A stretch of DNA of 37,692 nucleotides from Rhodocyclaceae bacterium (GCA_024709955.1 JANJVS010000098.1:1-37692); one strand, 5' to 3'; shown: positions 28,272 through 37,377, counted from the first letter of the stretch. Notes: generated from the sequence alone by a model not told the origin. Program-made: numbers and translations.

Positions 28272-29987
28272 CTACTGCTGCTTGTTCGCCTCGCGGATCG
28301 CCCGGGTGAGGGCGTCGCCCGGGTCTTCCACCGTCCCGCCGGCGCCGGTTTTCGCCGCATCCTTGGCGGCGTCTTCCCGCAGCATCTGCTGGATGTCGAT
28401 GACCGGCGCGTTTTCCAGATCCACGGGCTTGTCGTGGCCGACCAGCTGCGGGAAGGCGATGACGAGGCCGACCATGATGATCTGGATGACGACGAAGGGG
28501 ATCGCGCCCCAGTAGATCTGGCCGGTGGTGACCGGCTCGGTCAGCTTGCCGGTGACGTGGTCCTTGAAGGGCATGCTCGGCGCCACCGAGCGCAGGTAGA
28601 ACAGCGCGAAGCCGAAGGGCGGGTGCATGAAGGAGGTCTGCATGTTCACCGCCATGAGGATGCCGAACCAGATCAGGTCGATGCCCAGCGCCTCCGCCGC
28701 CGGCGCCAGCAGCGGCAGCACGATGAAGGCCAGCTCGAAGAAGTCGAGGAAGAAGGCGAGCAGGAACACCAGGATGTTCACGACGATCAGGAAGCCGACC
28801 TCGCCGCCCGGCAGGTCGGTGAGCAGGTGCTCGACCCAGCGGTGGCCGTCCACGCCGTAGAAGGTGAGACTGAAGACGCGCGCGCCGACCAGGATGAAGA
28901 CGACGAAGGTGGTGAGCTTGGCCGTCGAATCCATCGCCTGCTTGAGCAGCGCGACGTTGAGGCGCTTGCGCGCCAGGGCCATGACCAAGGCGCCGGTGGC
29001 GCCCATCGCGCCGCCCTCGGTCGGCGTGGCGACGCCGATGAAGATGGTGCCGAGCACGAGGAAGATCAGCGCCAGCGGCGGGATCAGCACGAAGGTGACC
29101 TTCTCGGCCATCCGCGACAGCAGCCCCAGCTTGGTCACGCGGTTGAACACGGCGGCGGCGAAGGCCACCGCCATGCCGATGCACATGGCGATGACGATCA
29201 GTTCGTCGGTGGCCCTGTCCTCCGGCTGCTGGCCGACCCAGAACAGCGCGGCGGCGGTGGATACCAGCGTCAGTGCGAGCAGCGAGGCGGCGCCCGAACG
29301 GCCGCTCGGCTCGCGGAAGCTGCGCGCCTCGGGGGGGAGCGCCGGTGCCGACTTCGGGTAGATCAGGGACATGCCGATCACGTAGAGCAGGTAGAGGCCG
29401 GTTAGCACGAAGCCGGGCACGAAGGCGCCCTTGTACATGTCGCCGACCGACTTGCCGAGCTGGTCGGCGATGATGATCAGCACCAGCGAGGGCGGGATGA
29501 TCTGCGCCAGCGTGCCGGAGGCGGCGATCACGCCCGAGGCCAGGCGCCGGTCGTAGCCGTAGCGCAGCATGATCGGCAGCGAGATCAGGCCCATCGAGAT
29601 CACCGAGGCGGCGACCACGCCGGTGGTGGCGGCGAGCATCGCGCCGACGAAGATCACCGCGATCGCCAAGCCGCCGCGGATCGGGCCGAACAGCTGGCCG
29701 ATGGTTTCGAGCAGGTCCTCGGCCATGCCAGAGCGTTCGAGGATCAGCCCCATGAAGGTGAAGAAGGGGATCGCCAGCAGCGTGTCGTTGTTCATGATGC
29801 CGCCGAAGATGCGCTCCGGCATGGCCTGGAAGAAGGCCGGGTTGAACAGGCCGAGCTCGATGCCGATCCAGCCGAAGATCATGCCGTTGGCGGCGAGGGC
29901 GAAGGCCACCGGGAAGCCGAGCAGCAGGAAGACCACCAGCGAGGCGAAGATGATCGGCGCCATGTTGGCGATGAGGAATTCGGTCAT
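28272..29987 (-). CDS. dctM: TRAP transporter large permease subunit
   Basis: Sodium-driven inner-membrane permease of a TRAP system. At 571 residues it belongs to the long DctM subgroup seen with TakP-like binders, with an extra loop (about 208-240) and many spans. Landmarks are LLLGFPVAFALAANGMIFG, DTLLAIPFFTFMGLILERS, GAMLAATTGVVAASVISMG, ASGTLAQIIPPSLVLIIIAD, GVATPTEGGAMGATGALV, and the C-terminal MQTSFMHPPFGFALFYLR. The ATG overlaps the dctQ stop by four bases. Residues 546-553 (KTGAGGTV) in the cytoplasmic tail are read through a diverged 24-base repeat, and the last 26 residues have no visible family counterpart. Confidence 0.94.
   Translation of the reverse strand: MTEFLIANMAPIIFASLVVFLLLGFPVAFALAANGMIFGWIGIELGLFNPAFFQAMPERIFGGIMNNDTLLAIPFFTFMGLILERSGMAEDLLETIGQLFGPIRGGLAIAVIFVGAMLAATTGVVAASVISMGLISLPIMLRYGYDRRLASGVIAASGTLAQIIPPSLVLIIIADQLGKSVGDMYKGAFVPGFVLTGLYLLYVIGMSLIYPKSAPALPPEARSFREPSGRSGAASLLALTLVSTAAALFWVGQQPEDRATDELIVIAMCIGMAVAFAAAVFNRVTKLGLLSRMAEKVTFVLIPPLALIFLVLGTIFIGVATPTEGGAMGATGALVMALARKRLNVALLKQAMDSTAKLTTFVVFILVGARVFSLTFYGVDGHRWVEHLLTDLPGGEVGFLIVVNILVFLLAFFLDFFELAFIVLPLLAPAAEALGIDLIWFGILMAVNMQTSFMHPPFGFALFYLRSVAPSMPFKDHVTGKLTEPVTTGQIYWGAIPFVVIQIIMVGLVIAFPQLVGHDKPVDLENAPVIDIQQMLREDAAKDAAKTGAGGTVEDPGDALTRAIREANKQQ
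28330..28353 (+). repeat. 24-base repeat copy inside the 3' end of dctM
   Basis: The first 18 bases match perfectly; the tail reads GTTTTC instead of ACTTTT. It is translated on the minus strand as KTGAGGTV (residues 546-553). Confidence 0.75.
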
Positions 29988-30634
29988 TTGCGCTCCCCTT
30001 GCTGCTTCTCGACCATTTCATGGTTCATGTGCACGATGTCGGCCACCTCGGGGGCGACCTGGTGCTTCTTGATTTCGGCGGCGAGTTCCTCCTCGGCGCT
30101 GGGACCGGACTCCTTCTTCAGCACGTTGGGGCCGGCGCCGGCCAGGAAGGCGACGCGCTTGATGAGCTCGGACACCGCCTGCAGGATCAGCAGGGCGAAG
30201 CCGAGCGGCAGCAGCAGGCGCACCGGCCAGCGGATCAGGCCGCCCGGGTTGGAGGACATCTCGCCCGAGTGCCAGGCGTTCATGAACACCGGCCAGGACA
30301 GCCAGGCGATCATGATCGCCATCGGCAGCAGGAAGACCAGGATGCCGAAGACGTCGATCCAGTTCTGCGCGCGCTCCGACAGCCGCCCGGCGATGACGTC
30401 GATGCGGATGTGCTCGTTCTTTTTCAGCACGTAGGCGGCGCAGAACAGGAAGATCGCCGAGAACATGTACCACTGGATTTCGAGCATCGCGTTCGAACTC
30501 AGGTTGAACGCGAAGCGCGACACGGCGTTGCCGGCGCTGATGAGCACGACGATCAGGATCAGCCAGATCGTCGCCCGGCCGATGCGTTCGCTCGTCGCGT
30601 CGATCAGATGCGAGAATTGCAACAGGAAATTCAT
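29984..30634 (-). CDS. dctQ: TRAP transporter small permease subunit
   Basis: Small four-helix membrane subunit that pairs with DctM. 216 residues with spans near 20-42, 55-70, 95-118 and 140-165. The family signature LEIQWYMFSAIFLFCAAYVL is followed by KKNEHIRIDVI. A charged cytoplasmic tail of about 45 residues (EEELAAEIKKHQVAPEV) is longer than usual. GGAGGAGAG precedes the ATG at 30634. The 4-base overlap with dctM (ATGA) indicates coupling. It diverges from the second binding-protein gene. Confidence 0.93.
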   Translation of the reverse strand: MNFLLQFSHLIDATSERIGRATIWLILIVVLISAGNAVSRFAFNLSSNAMLEIQWYMFSAIFLFCAAYVLKKNEHIRIDVIAGRLSERAQNWIDVFGILVFLLPMAIMIAWLSWPVFMNAWHSGEMSSNPGGLIRWPVRLLLPLGFALLILQAVSELIKRVAFLAGAGPNVLKKESGPSAEEELAAEIKKHQVAPEVADIVHMNHEMVEKQQGERK

Positions 30635-30665
30635 CGACTTCTCTCCTCCGCAGGTGGGTGCGTGG

Positions 30666-30680
30666 GCGCGATAATCGCGC
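30666..30680 (-). promoter_or_regulatory. Perfect palindrome upstream of dctQM
   Basis: GCGCGAT-A-ATCGCGC, seven-base arms around one base, 32 bases before the dctQ start and in the divergent gap shared with the second binding-protein gene. It may be an operator. No clear promoter boxes were seen around it. Confidence 0.35.
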
Positions 30681-30827
30681 TACTCGAACCAGGCCCGCGT
30701 TCCTTGTATTGTCGGGGCAGCCGCAATGTTAACGGCTAAACCCAGGCTTGACCATCACTTAGGTATTGTGGAAAGCCGCAATCGATACCGGGGCGGGGGC
30801 GTTCACCCGACATATAGAATGGCCGTC

Positions 30828-31958
30828 ATGGAAAGACGCAAATTCATCGGCAGCGCCGGCCTGGCCGGCATCCTGGCGACGGGGCTGGCCCCCGCCGCGC
30901 ACGCCAACCAGGCGATCCGCTGGCGCTTGGTGTCGAGCTTCCCAAAGAGCCTCGACATCACCCATGGCGGCGCCCTCGTCTTCGCGCGCGAGGTCAAGGA
31001 GATGTCGGGCGGCAAGATCGACATCTCGGTCCATGCCGCCGAGGACCTGATGCCGGCCTTCAGCGTGCTCGACGGCGTGCAGCGCGGCGTCGTCGAATGC
31101 GCCCACACGGCCTCCCATTACTTCATCGCCAAGGACGAGAGCTTCGCCCTCGACTGCGCCGTTCCCTTCGGCCTCAATGCGCGCCAGATGAACGCCTGGA
31201 TGCGGCACGGCAACGGCCTCGCCCTGCTGCGCGAGTTCTTCAAGGGCTACGGCATCGTCAATTTCCCCCTCGGCAATACCGGCGCCCAGATGGGCGGCTG
31301 GTACCGCAAGCCGGTGCGCTCGCTCGCCGACATCAAGGGCCAGAAGATGCGCATCGCCCATCTCGGCGGCGTGGTGCTGCAGCGCATCGGCGGCGTGCCG
31401 GTGAGTCTTCCCGGCGGCGACATCTACAAGGCGCTCGAACGCGGCGAGATCGCCGCCGCCGAATGGATCGGGCCCCACGACGACCTCAAGCTCGGCCTGC
31501 ACAAGCTCTGCAAGTACTACGCCTATCCGAGCTGGTGGGAGGGCAGCACCCAGCTTTCCCTCTACGTGAACCAGCGCGCCTACGAGTCGCTCACGGCGGA
31601 GAACAAGGCGATCATCGAGACCGCCGCCGCCGCCAGTCATCTCGACATGCAGGCGCAGTACGACGCGCGCAACCCGGCGGCGCTCAAGGATCTGGTGGCC
31701 ACCGGCACGCAGCTGATGCCGCTGCCGCGCACCGTGCTGGACGCCGCCTACCAGGCCGCGCAGGATCTCTACGCCGAACTGGCCGGCCGCAATCCGAACT
31801 GGCGCAAGATCCACGGCAGCTATGCCGCCTTCCTCAAGGATCAGGCTTGGGCCTGGGGCCATGCCGAAATGGGCTTCGACGGCTACATGCACCGGCGCGC
31901 CCTGCAGCAGTCGAAACCCGCCCCGGCCAAGAAATCCCCGCTGGCGCCGCGGCGATGA
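30828..31958 (+). CDS. dctP: Second TRAP substrate-binding protein, TakP-like paralogue
   Basis: Periplasmic binder of 376 residues, a clear paralogue of the protein at 27103-28185. It shares MERRKF plus a Tat-type signal (cleavage near AHA), SSFPKSLDITHGGALVF, the NTGAQMGGWYRKP ligand motif, MRIAHLGG, and AAAEWIGPHDDLKLGL, so the cation/carboxylate site is kept. It differs in the pocket surroundings (VVECAHTASHYF against TVECCHTCSYYY; PHDDLK against PYDDEK) and has a Lys/Pro/Ala tail, suggesting a different but related ligand. The ATG at 30828 is chosen by analogy with the paralogue; one three codons earlier is possible. It overlaps the next gene as ATGA. Confidence 0.9.
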   Translation: MERRKFIGSAGLAGILATGLAPAAHANQAIRWRLVSSFPKSLDITHGGALVFAREVKEMSGGKIDISVHAAEDLMPAFSVLDGVQRGVVECAHTASHYFIAKDESFALDCAVPFGLNARQMNAWMRHGNGLALLREFFKGYGIVNFPLGNTGAQMGGWYRKPVRSLADIKGQKMRIAHLGGVVLQRIGGVPVSLPGGDIYKALERGEIAAAEWIGPHDDLKLGLHKLCKYYAYPSWWEGSTQLSLYVNQRAYESLTAENKAIIETAAAASHLDMQAQYDARNPAALKDLVATGTQLMPLPRTVLDAAYQAAQDLYAELAGRNPNWRKIHGSYAAFLKDQAWAWGHAEMGFDGYMHRRALQQSKPAPAKKSPLAPRR

Positions 31959-32605
31959 GCGCCGCCTTCGTCTTCGCCGCGCCGACGCGCCTTTGCTTCG
32001 TGCGCCACGGCGAGACCGAATGGAACGCCGGCCGGCGCATCCAGGGGCAGATCGACATTCCGCTCTCGGCCCTGGGCCACGCCCAGGCGCGCGCCACCGG
32101 CAACGCCCTCAAGGACGAGGGCTTCGCCGCGATCTACAGCAGCGACCTGGCACGCGCGCGCCAGACCGCAGAAGCGACCGCTCACCTCGCCCGCCTGCCG
32201 CTGCAACTGTCGCCCGGCCTGCGCGAGCGCCACTACGGCGCATTCCAGGGCCTGACCCACGAAGAGGCGGCGCAGCGCCATCCGGCCGACTACGCGCGTC
32301 ACCACGCCCGCGATCCGCGCTTCGCTCCGGCGGGCGGCGAAAGCCTGCTCGATCTCGCCGCGCGCCTGCACGGGACCATCGACGCCATCGTGCGCCGCCA
32401 TGCCGGCGCGGCGGTCGCCTTGTTCACCCACGGCGGCGTGCTCGACATCCTGCATCGCCAGGCCACCGGACAGCCGCTGACCGCGCCGCGCGACTTCGCC
32501 ATCCCGAATTGCGGCATCAACTGGATTCTGGCCGCCAACGGCTGCTGGACCCTGCTGTCCTGGGCCGAGCGCGACCACCTGACCAGCGCCCGCGACGAGC
32601 TGTGA
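31955..32605 (+). CDS. Histidine phosphatase family protein (GpmB/CobC-like)
   Basis: Small phosphatase of 216 residues of the branch-1 histidine phosphatase superfamily. [20 protein letters not shown] (about 12-31) holds the RHG catalytic motif, [14 protein letters not shown] the second arginine, [17 protein letters not shown] the acid region, and LFTHGGVLD the second histidine. The substrate could be phosphoglycerate, a cobalamin precursor or another phosphoester; none of the neighbours decides this. Its start overlaps the preceding binding-protein stop by four bases (ATGA). Confidence 0.88.
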   Translation: MSAAFVFAAPTRLCFVRHGETEWNAGRRIQGQIDIPLSALGHAQARATGNALKDEGFAAIYSSDLARARQTAEATAHLARLPLQLSPGLRERHYGAFQGLTHEEAAQRHPADYARHHARDPRFAPAGGESLLDLAARLHGTIDAIVRRHAGAAVALFTHGGVLDILHRQATGQPLTAPRDFAIPNCGINWILAANGCWTLLSWAERDHLTSARDEL

Positions 32606-32675
32606 ACCGCGTCGGGGCGCCGCTGCCCCGCGTGATAAAATTTCGGCTTCCCATTCCCACAGCAGGGCCGCCGCC

Positions 32676-33920
32676 ATGTTCTCCAAGCAAAATACCCTCG
32701 CCAAGACCGATCCCGAGCTGTTCGCCGCCATCGCCGACGAAAACCGCCGCCAGGAAGACCACATCGAGCTGATCGCCTCGGAAAACTACGTTTCCTGGGC
32801 CGTCATGGAAGCCCAGGGCTCCCAGCTCACCAATAAATACGCGGAAGGCTATCCGGGCAAGCGCTACTACGGCGGCTGCGAGCATGTGGACGTGGCCGAG
32901 CAGCTCGCCATCGACCGCGCCAAGAAGCTGTTCGGCGCCGAGGCCGCCAACGTGCAGCCGAACTCCGGCTCCCAGGCCAACCAGGCCGTGTTCATGGCCT
33001 TCCTCAAGCCCGGCGACACCATCCTCGGCATGAACCTCGCCGCCGGCGGCCACCTGACCCACGGCATGGCCCTCAACATGTCCGGCAAGTGGTTCAACGT
33101 CGTGCCCTACGGCCTCGACGCCAACGAGGCGATCGACTACAAGGAGGTCGAGCGCCTCGCCCGCGAGCACAAGCCCAAGCTGATCATCGCCGGCGCCTCG
33201 GCCTACGCCCTGCGCATCGACTTCGAATGCTTCGCCCGCATCGCCAAGGACGTCGGCGCGATCTTCATGGTGGACATGGCGCACTACGCCGGCCTCGTCG
33301 CCGCCGGCTTCTACCCGAATCCGGTGCCGCACGCCGATGTCGTCACCACCACCACGCACAAGACCCTGCGCGGCCCGCGCGGCGGCCTGATCCTCATGAA
33401 GGCCGCGCACGAGAAGGCGATCAACTCGGCGATCTTCCCCGGCCTGCAGGGCGGCCCGCTGATGCACGTCATCGCCGCCAAGGCCGCCGCCCTCAAGGAG
33501 GCGATGACCCCCGAGTTCAAGGCCTACCAGGAGCAGGTGATCGAGAACGCCCAGGTGATGGCCAAGGTGCTCAAGCAGCGCGGCCTGCGCATCGTCTCCG
33601 GCCGCACCGAGAGCCACGTCTTCCTCGTGGACCTGCAGGCCAAGAACATCACCGGCAAGGACGCCGAGGCCGCCCTCGGCCAGGCGCATATCACGGTCAA
33701 CAAGAACGCCATTCCGAACGATCCGCAGAAGCCCTTCGTCACCAGCGGCATCCGCATCGGCACGCCGGCGATGACCACGCGCGGCTTCACCGAGATCGAG
33801 GCCGAGCAGGTCGCCAACCTGATCGCCGACGTGCTCGACGCGCCGACCGACGCGGCGGTGCTCGCCAAGGTGCGCGGCGAGGTGGCGGCGCTGTGCAAGA
33901 AGTATCCGGTCTATGGCTGA
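32676..33920 (+). CDS. glyA: Serine hydroxymethyltransferase
   Basis: PLP enzyme that converts serine and tetrahydrofolate to glycine and methylene-tetrahydrofolate, the one-carbon donor used by thyA. 414 residues. Landmarks are [52 protein letters not shown], and [18 protein letters not shown], where the lysine binds PLP. A GATAAAAT -10-like stretch lies about 40 bases upstream. Gene order glyA-nrdR-ribD is usual for betaproteobacteria. No glycine riboswitch fits in the 70-base gap upstream. Confidence 0.98.
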   Translation: MFSKQNTLAKTDPELFAAIADENRRQEDHIELIASENYVSWAVMEAQGSQLTNKYAEGYPGKRYYGGCEHVDVAEQLAIDRAKKLFGAEAANVQPNSGSQANQAVFMAFLKPGDTILGMNLAAGGHLTHGMALNMSGKWFNVVPYGLDANEAIDYKEVERLAREHKPKLIIAGASAYALRIDFECFARIAKDVGAIFMVDMAHYAGLVAAGFYPNPVPHADVVTTTTHKTLRGPRGGLILMKAAHEKAINSAIFPGLQGGPLMHVIAAKAAALKEAMTPEFKAYQEQVIENAQVMAKVLKQRGLRIVSGRTESHVFLVDLQAKNITGKDAEAALGQAHITVNKNAIPNDPQKPFVTSGIRIGTPAMTTRGFTEIEAEQVANLIADVLDAPTDAAVLAKVRGEVAALCKKYPVYG

Positions 33921-33943
33921 TGATCTTCCCCCCCTCGACATTG

Positions 33944-34047
33944 CTCGCCCGCGGGGCGAGGTAATAAGTCGCCCCCTTCCGCGCGAAGGGGGCCGGGGGG
34001 ATGGGGGCCATGCCCTCGGGACGGCACATGGCCAGGACCGGAGGTCC
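33944..34047 (+). other. Structured leader with four stem-loops before nrdR
   Basis: Perfect inverted repeats at 33944-33960 (CTCGCCC-GCG-GGGCGAG), 33971-33993 (GCCCCCTTC / GAAGGGGGC, loop CGCGC), 34006-34033 (GGCCATG / CATGGCC) and 34035-34047 (GGACC-GGA-GGTCC). The last contains the nrdR ribosome site GGAGG. The first two may end glyA transcription, though no T run follows. Confidence 0.5.
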
Positions 34048-34052
34048 GGGAC

Positions 34053-34529
34053 ATGAGATGTCCTTACTGCAACGAGGACAACACCCAGGTCGTCGACACC
34101 CGCGAGAACGAGGAAGGCGACACCGTCCGCCGGCGGCGTCGCTGCCTCGCCTGCGACAAGCGCTTCACCACCTACGAGCGCGTCGAGCTGCAGCTGCCGC
34201 TGGTCGTCAAGAAGAACGGCAGCCGCGTCGACTACGACCGCGACAAGCTCAAGTCCAGCCTGATGCTCGCGCTGCGCAAGCGCCCGGTCGCCACCGAGGG
34301 CGTCGAGGCCGCCATCGACCGCATCGAGGACAAGCTGGTGCAGCTCGCCGAGCGCGAGGTGCCCTCCGACCGCATCGGCGAACTCGTCATGCGCGAGCTC
34401 AAGAAGCTCGACAAGGTCGCCTACATCCGCTTCGCCTCCGTCTATCGCAACTTCGCCGACGTGGACGAATTCTCCGACGCGATCCGCGAGGTCAAGCGCC
34501 CGCGCGTCGCCAAGCCCAGGCCCGGCTAG
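34053..34529 (+). CDS. nrdR: Transcriptional repressor NrdR
   Basis: Nucleotide-sensing repressor of ribonucleotide reductase genes. Its 158 residues are typical. The zinc ribbon uses CPYC (residues 3-6) and CLAC (31-34), [20 protein letters not shown] completes the DNA-binding head, and an ATP-cone domain follows (about 49-139; [18 protein letters not shown]). The ATG at 34053 is confirmed by GGAGG nine bases upstream and by the invariant MRCPYC start. The ribosome site lies in a short hairpin. Confidence 0.98.
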   Translation: MRCPYCNEDNTQVVDTRENEEGDTVRRRRRCLACDKRFTTYERVELQLPLVVKKNGSRVDYDRDKLKSSLMLALRKRPVATEGVEAAIDRIEDKLVQLAEREVPSDRIGELVMRELKKLDKVAYIRFASVYRNFADVDEFSDAIREVKRPRVAKPRPG

Positions 34530-34531
34530 CC

Positions 34532-34555
34532 ACCGTCCCGCGAACGCCGAGTTTT
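34532..34555 (+). repeat. 24-base repeat copy between nrdR and ribD
   Basis: GAGTTTT-type copy with two changes in the centre (CGAACGCC). It begins two bases after the nrdR stop and ends 15 bases before the ribD start. Confidence 0.75.
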
Positions 34556-34570
34556 CATGGGTACGCCGCG

Positions 34571-35665
34571 ATGAGCTTCAGCGCCGCCGATCACGCCTTC
34601 ATGGCGCGCGCCCTGCGGCTCGCCGCGCGTGGGCTGTTCACCACCACGCCCAATCCGCGCGTCGGCTGCGTGCTGGTCAGGGATGGTCAAGAGATCGGCG
34701 CGGGCTGGCACGAAAAGGCCGGCCAGCCGCATGCCGAGATCAATGCGCTCAACGACGCCGCCGACAGGGGCGAGACGGCCGCCGGCGCCACCGCCTACGT
34801 CACCCTCGAACCCTGCAGCCACCACGGCCGCACGCCGCCCTGCGCCGATGCGCTGATCGCGGCCGGCGTCGCCCGCGTCGTCGCCGCCATGACTGACCCG
34901 AATCCCCTCGTCGCCGGCCAGGGCCTCGCCCGGCTCGCCGCCGCCGGCATCGCCGTCGCCAGCGGCCTGCTGGAGGGCGAGGCGCGCGAACTCAACATCG
35001 GCTTCGTCTCGCGCATGACGCGCGGCCGCCCCTGGCTGCGCCTCAAGGTCGCCATGAGCCTCGACGGCAAGACCGCCCTTGCCAACGGCGTTTCGCAATG
35101 GATCACCGGGCCCGAGGCGCGCCGCGACGCCCACGCCTGGCGCGCGCGCTCCTGCGCCGTGCTCACCGGCAGCGGCACGGTGCGCGACGACGACCCGCGC
35201 CTCACCGCGCGCGAGGTGGATACGCCGCGCCAGCCGCGCCCCGTCGTCGTCGATGGCCGGCTGGCCATTTCCCCCGACGCCAAGCTGCTCGCCGGCGGCG
35301 CGCTGATCTTCTGCGCCAGCCGCGATCCCGCCAAGATGGCCGCGCTCGCCGCGCGCGGCGCCGAGGTCGTGCCGTTGCCCGACGCGGCCGGCCGCGTCGA
35401 TCTCGCCGCCATGCTCATGGAGCTCGGCTGCCGCGGCATCAACGAAGTCCTCGTCGAGGGCGGCGCCGGCCTCAACGGCGCCCTGCTCGCCGCCGGCCGC
35501 GTCGACGAACTGCTGATCTACCAGGCGCCGGTCCTGCTCGGCGACCAGGCGCGCGGCATGGCCGCCGAGCCGCCGCTCCTCGACCTCGCCGCCGCGCGCC
35601 GCCTCGCCGTCATCGACCGGCGCATGCTCGGCGCCGACCAGCGCATCCTCGCGCGGCTGCCATGA
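34571..35665 (+). CDS. ribD: Bifunctional riboflavin deaminase-reductase
   Basis: Carries out the second and third steps of riboflavin synthesis. 364 residues. The deaminase half has the zinc site HAE in QPHAEINALNDA (about 57) and PCSHHGRTPPCADAL (about 80-95). The reductase half begins near 145 with WLRLKVAMSLDGKTALANG, followed by SGTVRDDDPRLTAR and EVLVEGGAGLNGALL. The ATG at 34571 (MSFSAADHAF) is the natural start; the frame is open upstream through the repeat but with no matching sequence. Its stop overlaps the next ATG (ATGA). Confidence 0.96.
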   Translation: MSFSAADHAFMARALRLAARGLFTTTPNPRVGCVLVRDGQEIGAGWHEKAGQPHAEINALNDAADRGETAAGATAYVTLEPCSHHGRTPPCADALIAAGVARVVAAMTDPNPLVAGQGLARLAAAGIAVASGLLEGEARELNIGFVSRMTRGRPWLRLKVAMSLDGKTALANGVSQWITGPEARRDAHAWRARSCAVLTGSGTVRDDDPRLTAREVDTPRQPRPVVVDGRLAISPDAKLLAGGALIFCASRDPAKMAALAARGAEVVPLPDAAGRVDLAAMLMELGCRGINEVLVEGGAGLNGALLAAGRVDELLIYQAPVLLGDQARGMAAEPPLLDLAAARRLAVIDRRMLGADQRILARLP

Positions 35666-36036
35666 ACGGCCGGCCGCTGTTCTCCCGCCGCGACTTCGCC
35701 GGCCGCCGCCTCGTCGTCAGCCTGCTGCGCGCCATGCACCTGTGCGGCGTCGTCGGCATCGGCGCCTTCCTGCTCGGCGCCGCCGACGTGGTCGGCGCTA
35801 GCGCCTTCGCCTTCCTGCTGGTCGCCGGCGGGCTCGGCATCATGGCCCTCGACCGCTGGAGCGACCCGACCTACCTGCGCCAGGTGAATGGCCTGGCCAT
35901 GCTCGCCAAGCTCCTGCTGCTCGGCGGCCTCGTCTGGTATTTCGGCATGAGCCAGCCGCTGTTCTGGAGCACCCTCGTGCTCTCGGTGCTCGTCGCCCAC
36001 GCGCCGGCCAGCATCCGCCACCGCAAACTGTTCTGA
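35662..36036 (+). CDS. Small integral membrane protein, unknown function
   Basis: 124 residues with three or four predicted spans (about 20-42, 47-62, 80-95, 98-113) and a basic end (ASIRHRKLF). I do not recognise the family. The first ten residues contain several arginines, consistent with an inside N-terminus. It overlaps the ribD stop by four bases and is 23 bases before the FKBP gene, so it is likely translated with ribD; a role in flavin metabolism is not supported by any visible motif. Confidence 0.78.
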   Translation: MNGRPLFSRRDFAGRRLVVSLLRAMHLCGVVGIGAFLLGAADVVGASAFAFLLVAGGLGIMALDRWSDPTYLRQVNGLAMLAKLLLLGGLVWYFGMSQPLFWSTLVLSVLVAHAPASIRHRKLF

Positions 36037-36059
36037 ATTTTTCATACGGAGAAACAAAC

Positions 36060-36404
36060 ATGGCAGCCACCACCACCCCCAGCGGACTCGTGATCGAAGA
36101 CCTCGTCGAAGGCACGGGCGACACCGCCGCCGTCGGCCAGACCGTCTCGGTGCATTACACCGGCTGGCTCACCGACGGCAGCAAGTTCGATTCGAGCAAG
36201 GACCGCGACGAGCCCTTCGAATTTCCTCTCGGCGCGCGCCACGTCATCGCCGGCTGGGACGAGGGCGTGCAGGGCATGAAGATCGGCGGCACGCGCAAGC
36301 TCACGATTCCACCCCAGCTCGGCTACGGCGCGCGCGGCGCCGGTGGCGTGATCCCGCCGAACGCGACGTTGGTGTTCGAGGTGGAGTTGCTGGAGATTTT
36401 CTGA
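36060..36404 (+). CDS. FKBP-type peptidyl-prolyl cis-trans isomerase
   Basis: Single-domain FKBP of 114 residues without a signal peptide, so cytoplasmic; it catalyses proline isomerisation in folding proteins. The whole fold is visible: [20 protein letters not shown], the pocket residues in [43 protein letters not shown], and the last strand [15 protein letters not shown] lies eight bases before the ATG at 36060. It is followed by the repeat pair at 36426-36556, between it and the convergent peptidase. Confidence 0.96.
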   Translation: MAATTTPSGLVIEDLVEGTGDTAAVGQTVSVHYTGWLTDGSKFDSSKDRDEPFEFPLGARHVIAGWDEGVQGMKIGGTRKLTIPPQLGYGARGAGGVIPPNATLVFEVELLEIF

Positions 36405-36425
36405 GCGGTGTCGCGGCGCCCGGTC

Positions 36426-36556
36426 ACCGTCCCGCCGGCGCCGAGTTTTCTGAATCGTTATCGCGGATGCAAGCCCGCCGGGGCGAGTCCCGGCAAGCCT
36501 GAACACGAAAGCCGGTTCAGAAACGACCGCCCGAAACTCGGCGCTGGCAGGACGGT
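36426..36556. repeat. Head-to-head pair of 24-base repeats with structured 83-base spacer
   Basis: Plus copy at 36426-36449 (perfect GAGTTTT type) and minus copy at 36533-36556 (two changes in the core, one at the outer end). The spacer holds two more hairpins: GCCGGG-GCGAGT-CCCGGC and CTGAAC / GTTCAG with a 10-base loop. Like 550-608 it lies between convergent genes (FKBP plus, peptidase minus). No gene was seen in 36405-36573. Confidence 0.8.
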
Positions 36557-36573
36557 GATGGACCGGCATCCCC

Positions 36574-37321
36574 TTACTCCCGAATCCAGTTGATCTCCCG
36601 CGCCGTCGCCTCGCCGATGAGGACTTGGGCAAGGCTGCGCGGGATGTCGGCTCGATCCGGGGCGAGCGGAATGCGGCCGGCCATGAGTTCGGCGTAAAGC
36701 TGGGGGTGCAGCGGTTCGCGCTCGGGGTCGGCGTAGCCGTCGGGGTGGCGCGGCTGGTTGGTGGCCGGGTCGTATTTGTCGGTGGCGCCGAGGGTGTGCA
36801 GCAACTCGTGGGCGAGCACGACCTGGTTGGCGCCGGCCATGCGCTCGCCGGCGAAGAGGTTGACGCGGCCAAGCATGCCGCGTGAAAGACCGGTGGAGTG
36901 GGCGAGCGTCGGCGTTTGTTCCGGGTCGTGGTAGAGCAGGAACAGCCGTACCGCCGGCTTGGGGCCGGCGATGCGGTCGTGGCGCCAGGCCCACCAGCGC
37001 ATGTGCAGGCTCCAGAGCATGGCCTGGGCCGGGTGGGCGTTCGGCGAGCGGCGGCGCGACTTCCACTGAGACGGGCCGCCAGGTGGCGATGCCGTGGCGC
37101 CTGGCTTCCTCGTCGAAGAAGGCTTCGATGGCCTGGAAGCTGTCGCGGCTCAAGGCGGCGACATGGCGCCGCGTCGCGGCGGAATCGTCGGCCGCGATCG
37201 GGTAGAGCCCGACGTAGAGGGTGTTCTCCCAGGAGGTGGCGCGCGAGCGCGCCAGCCAGGCGCTCTGGGCGACGGTGGCGAGGATCAGCAGCAGGATGAT
37301 GACGCGGATGGTCTTGGCCAT
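36574..37321 (-). pseudogene. Frameshifted HEXXH metallopeptidase-like protein
   Basis: Two reading frames make one protein. Frame A from ATG 37321 gives a signal anchor (MAKTIRVIILLLILATVAQS) and a periplasmic part to about SVEVAPPLAE. Frame B continues from about PNAHPAQAMLWSLHMRWWAW to the stop at 36574. It includes VVLAHELLHTLGATDKYDP with the zinc motif HELLH and an extra aspartate after it. The shift lies near 37045 in a GC-rich run (CTCGCCGAACGCCCACCC). Repairing it by one base gives about 250 residues. The motif resembles matrixin/astacin-like zinc peptidases. Whether this is a real mutation or a sequencing error cannot be told. Confidence 0.7.
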
Positions 37322-37377
37322 GGACGGACGAGGTAAAGGCAGTGGCGCAGGCTAGCGCATCGCGGGCGCGCGCGCAG

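Noticed and set aside
29337-29357. Partial match to the 24-base repeat inside the dctM loop (GCGCCGGTGCCGACTT)
   Set aside because: Only about 15 of the 24 bases match and the ACCGTCC end is missing. It may be a decayed copy but cannot be told from chance in this GC-rich context.
32606-32675. Glycine riboswitch or other leader before glyA
   Set aside because: The gap is only 70 bases with no riboswitch-like conserved pairs; just a GATAAAAT -10-like stretch is seen.
34001-34570. Upstream extension of ribD through nrdR in another frame
   Set aside because: The translation before MSFSAADHAF is Arg-rich and unlike RibD; it is the shadow of nrdR read out of frame.
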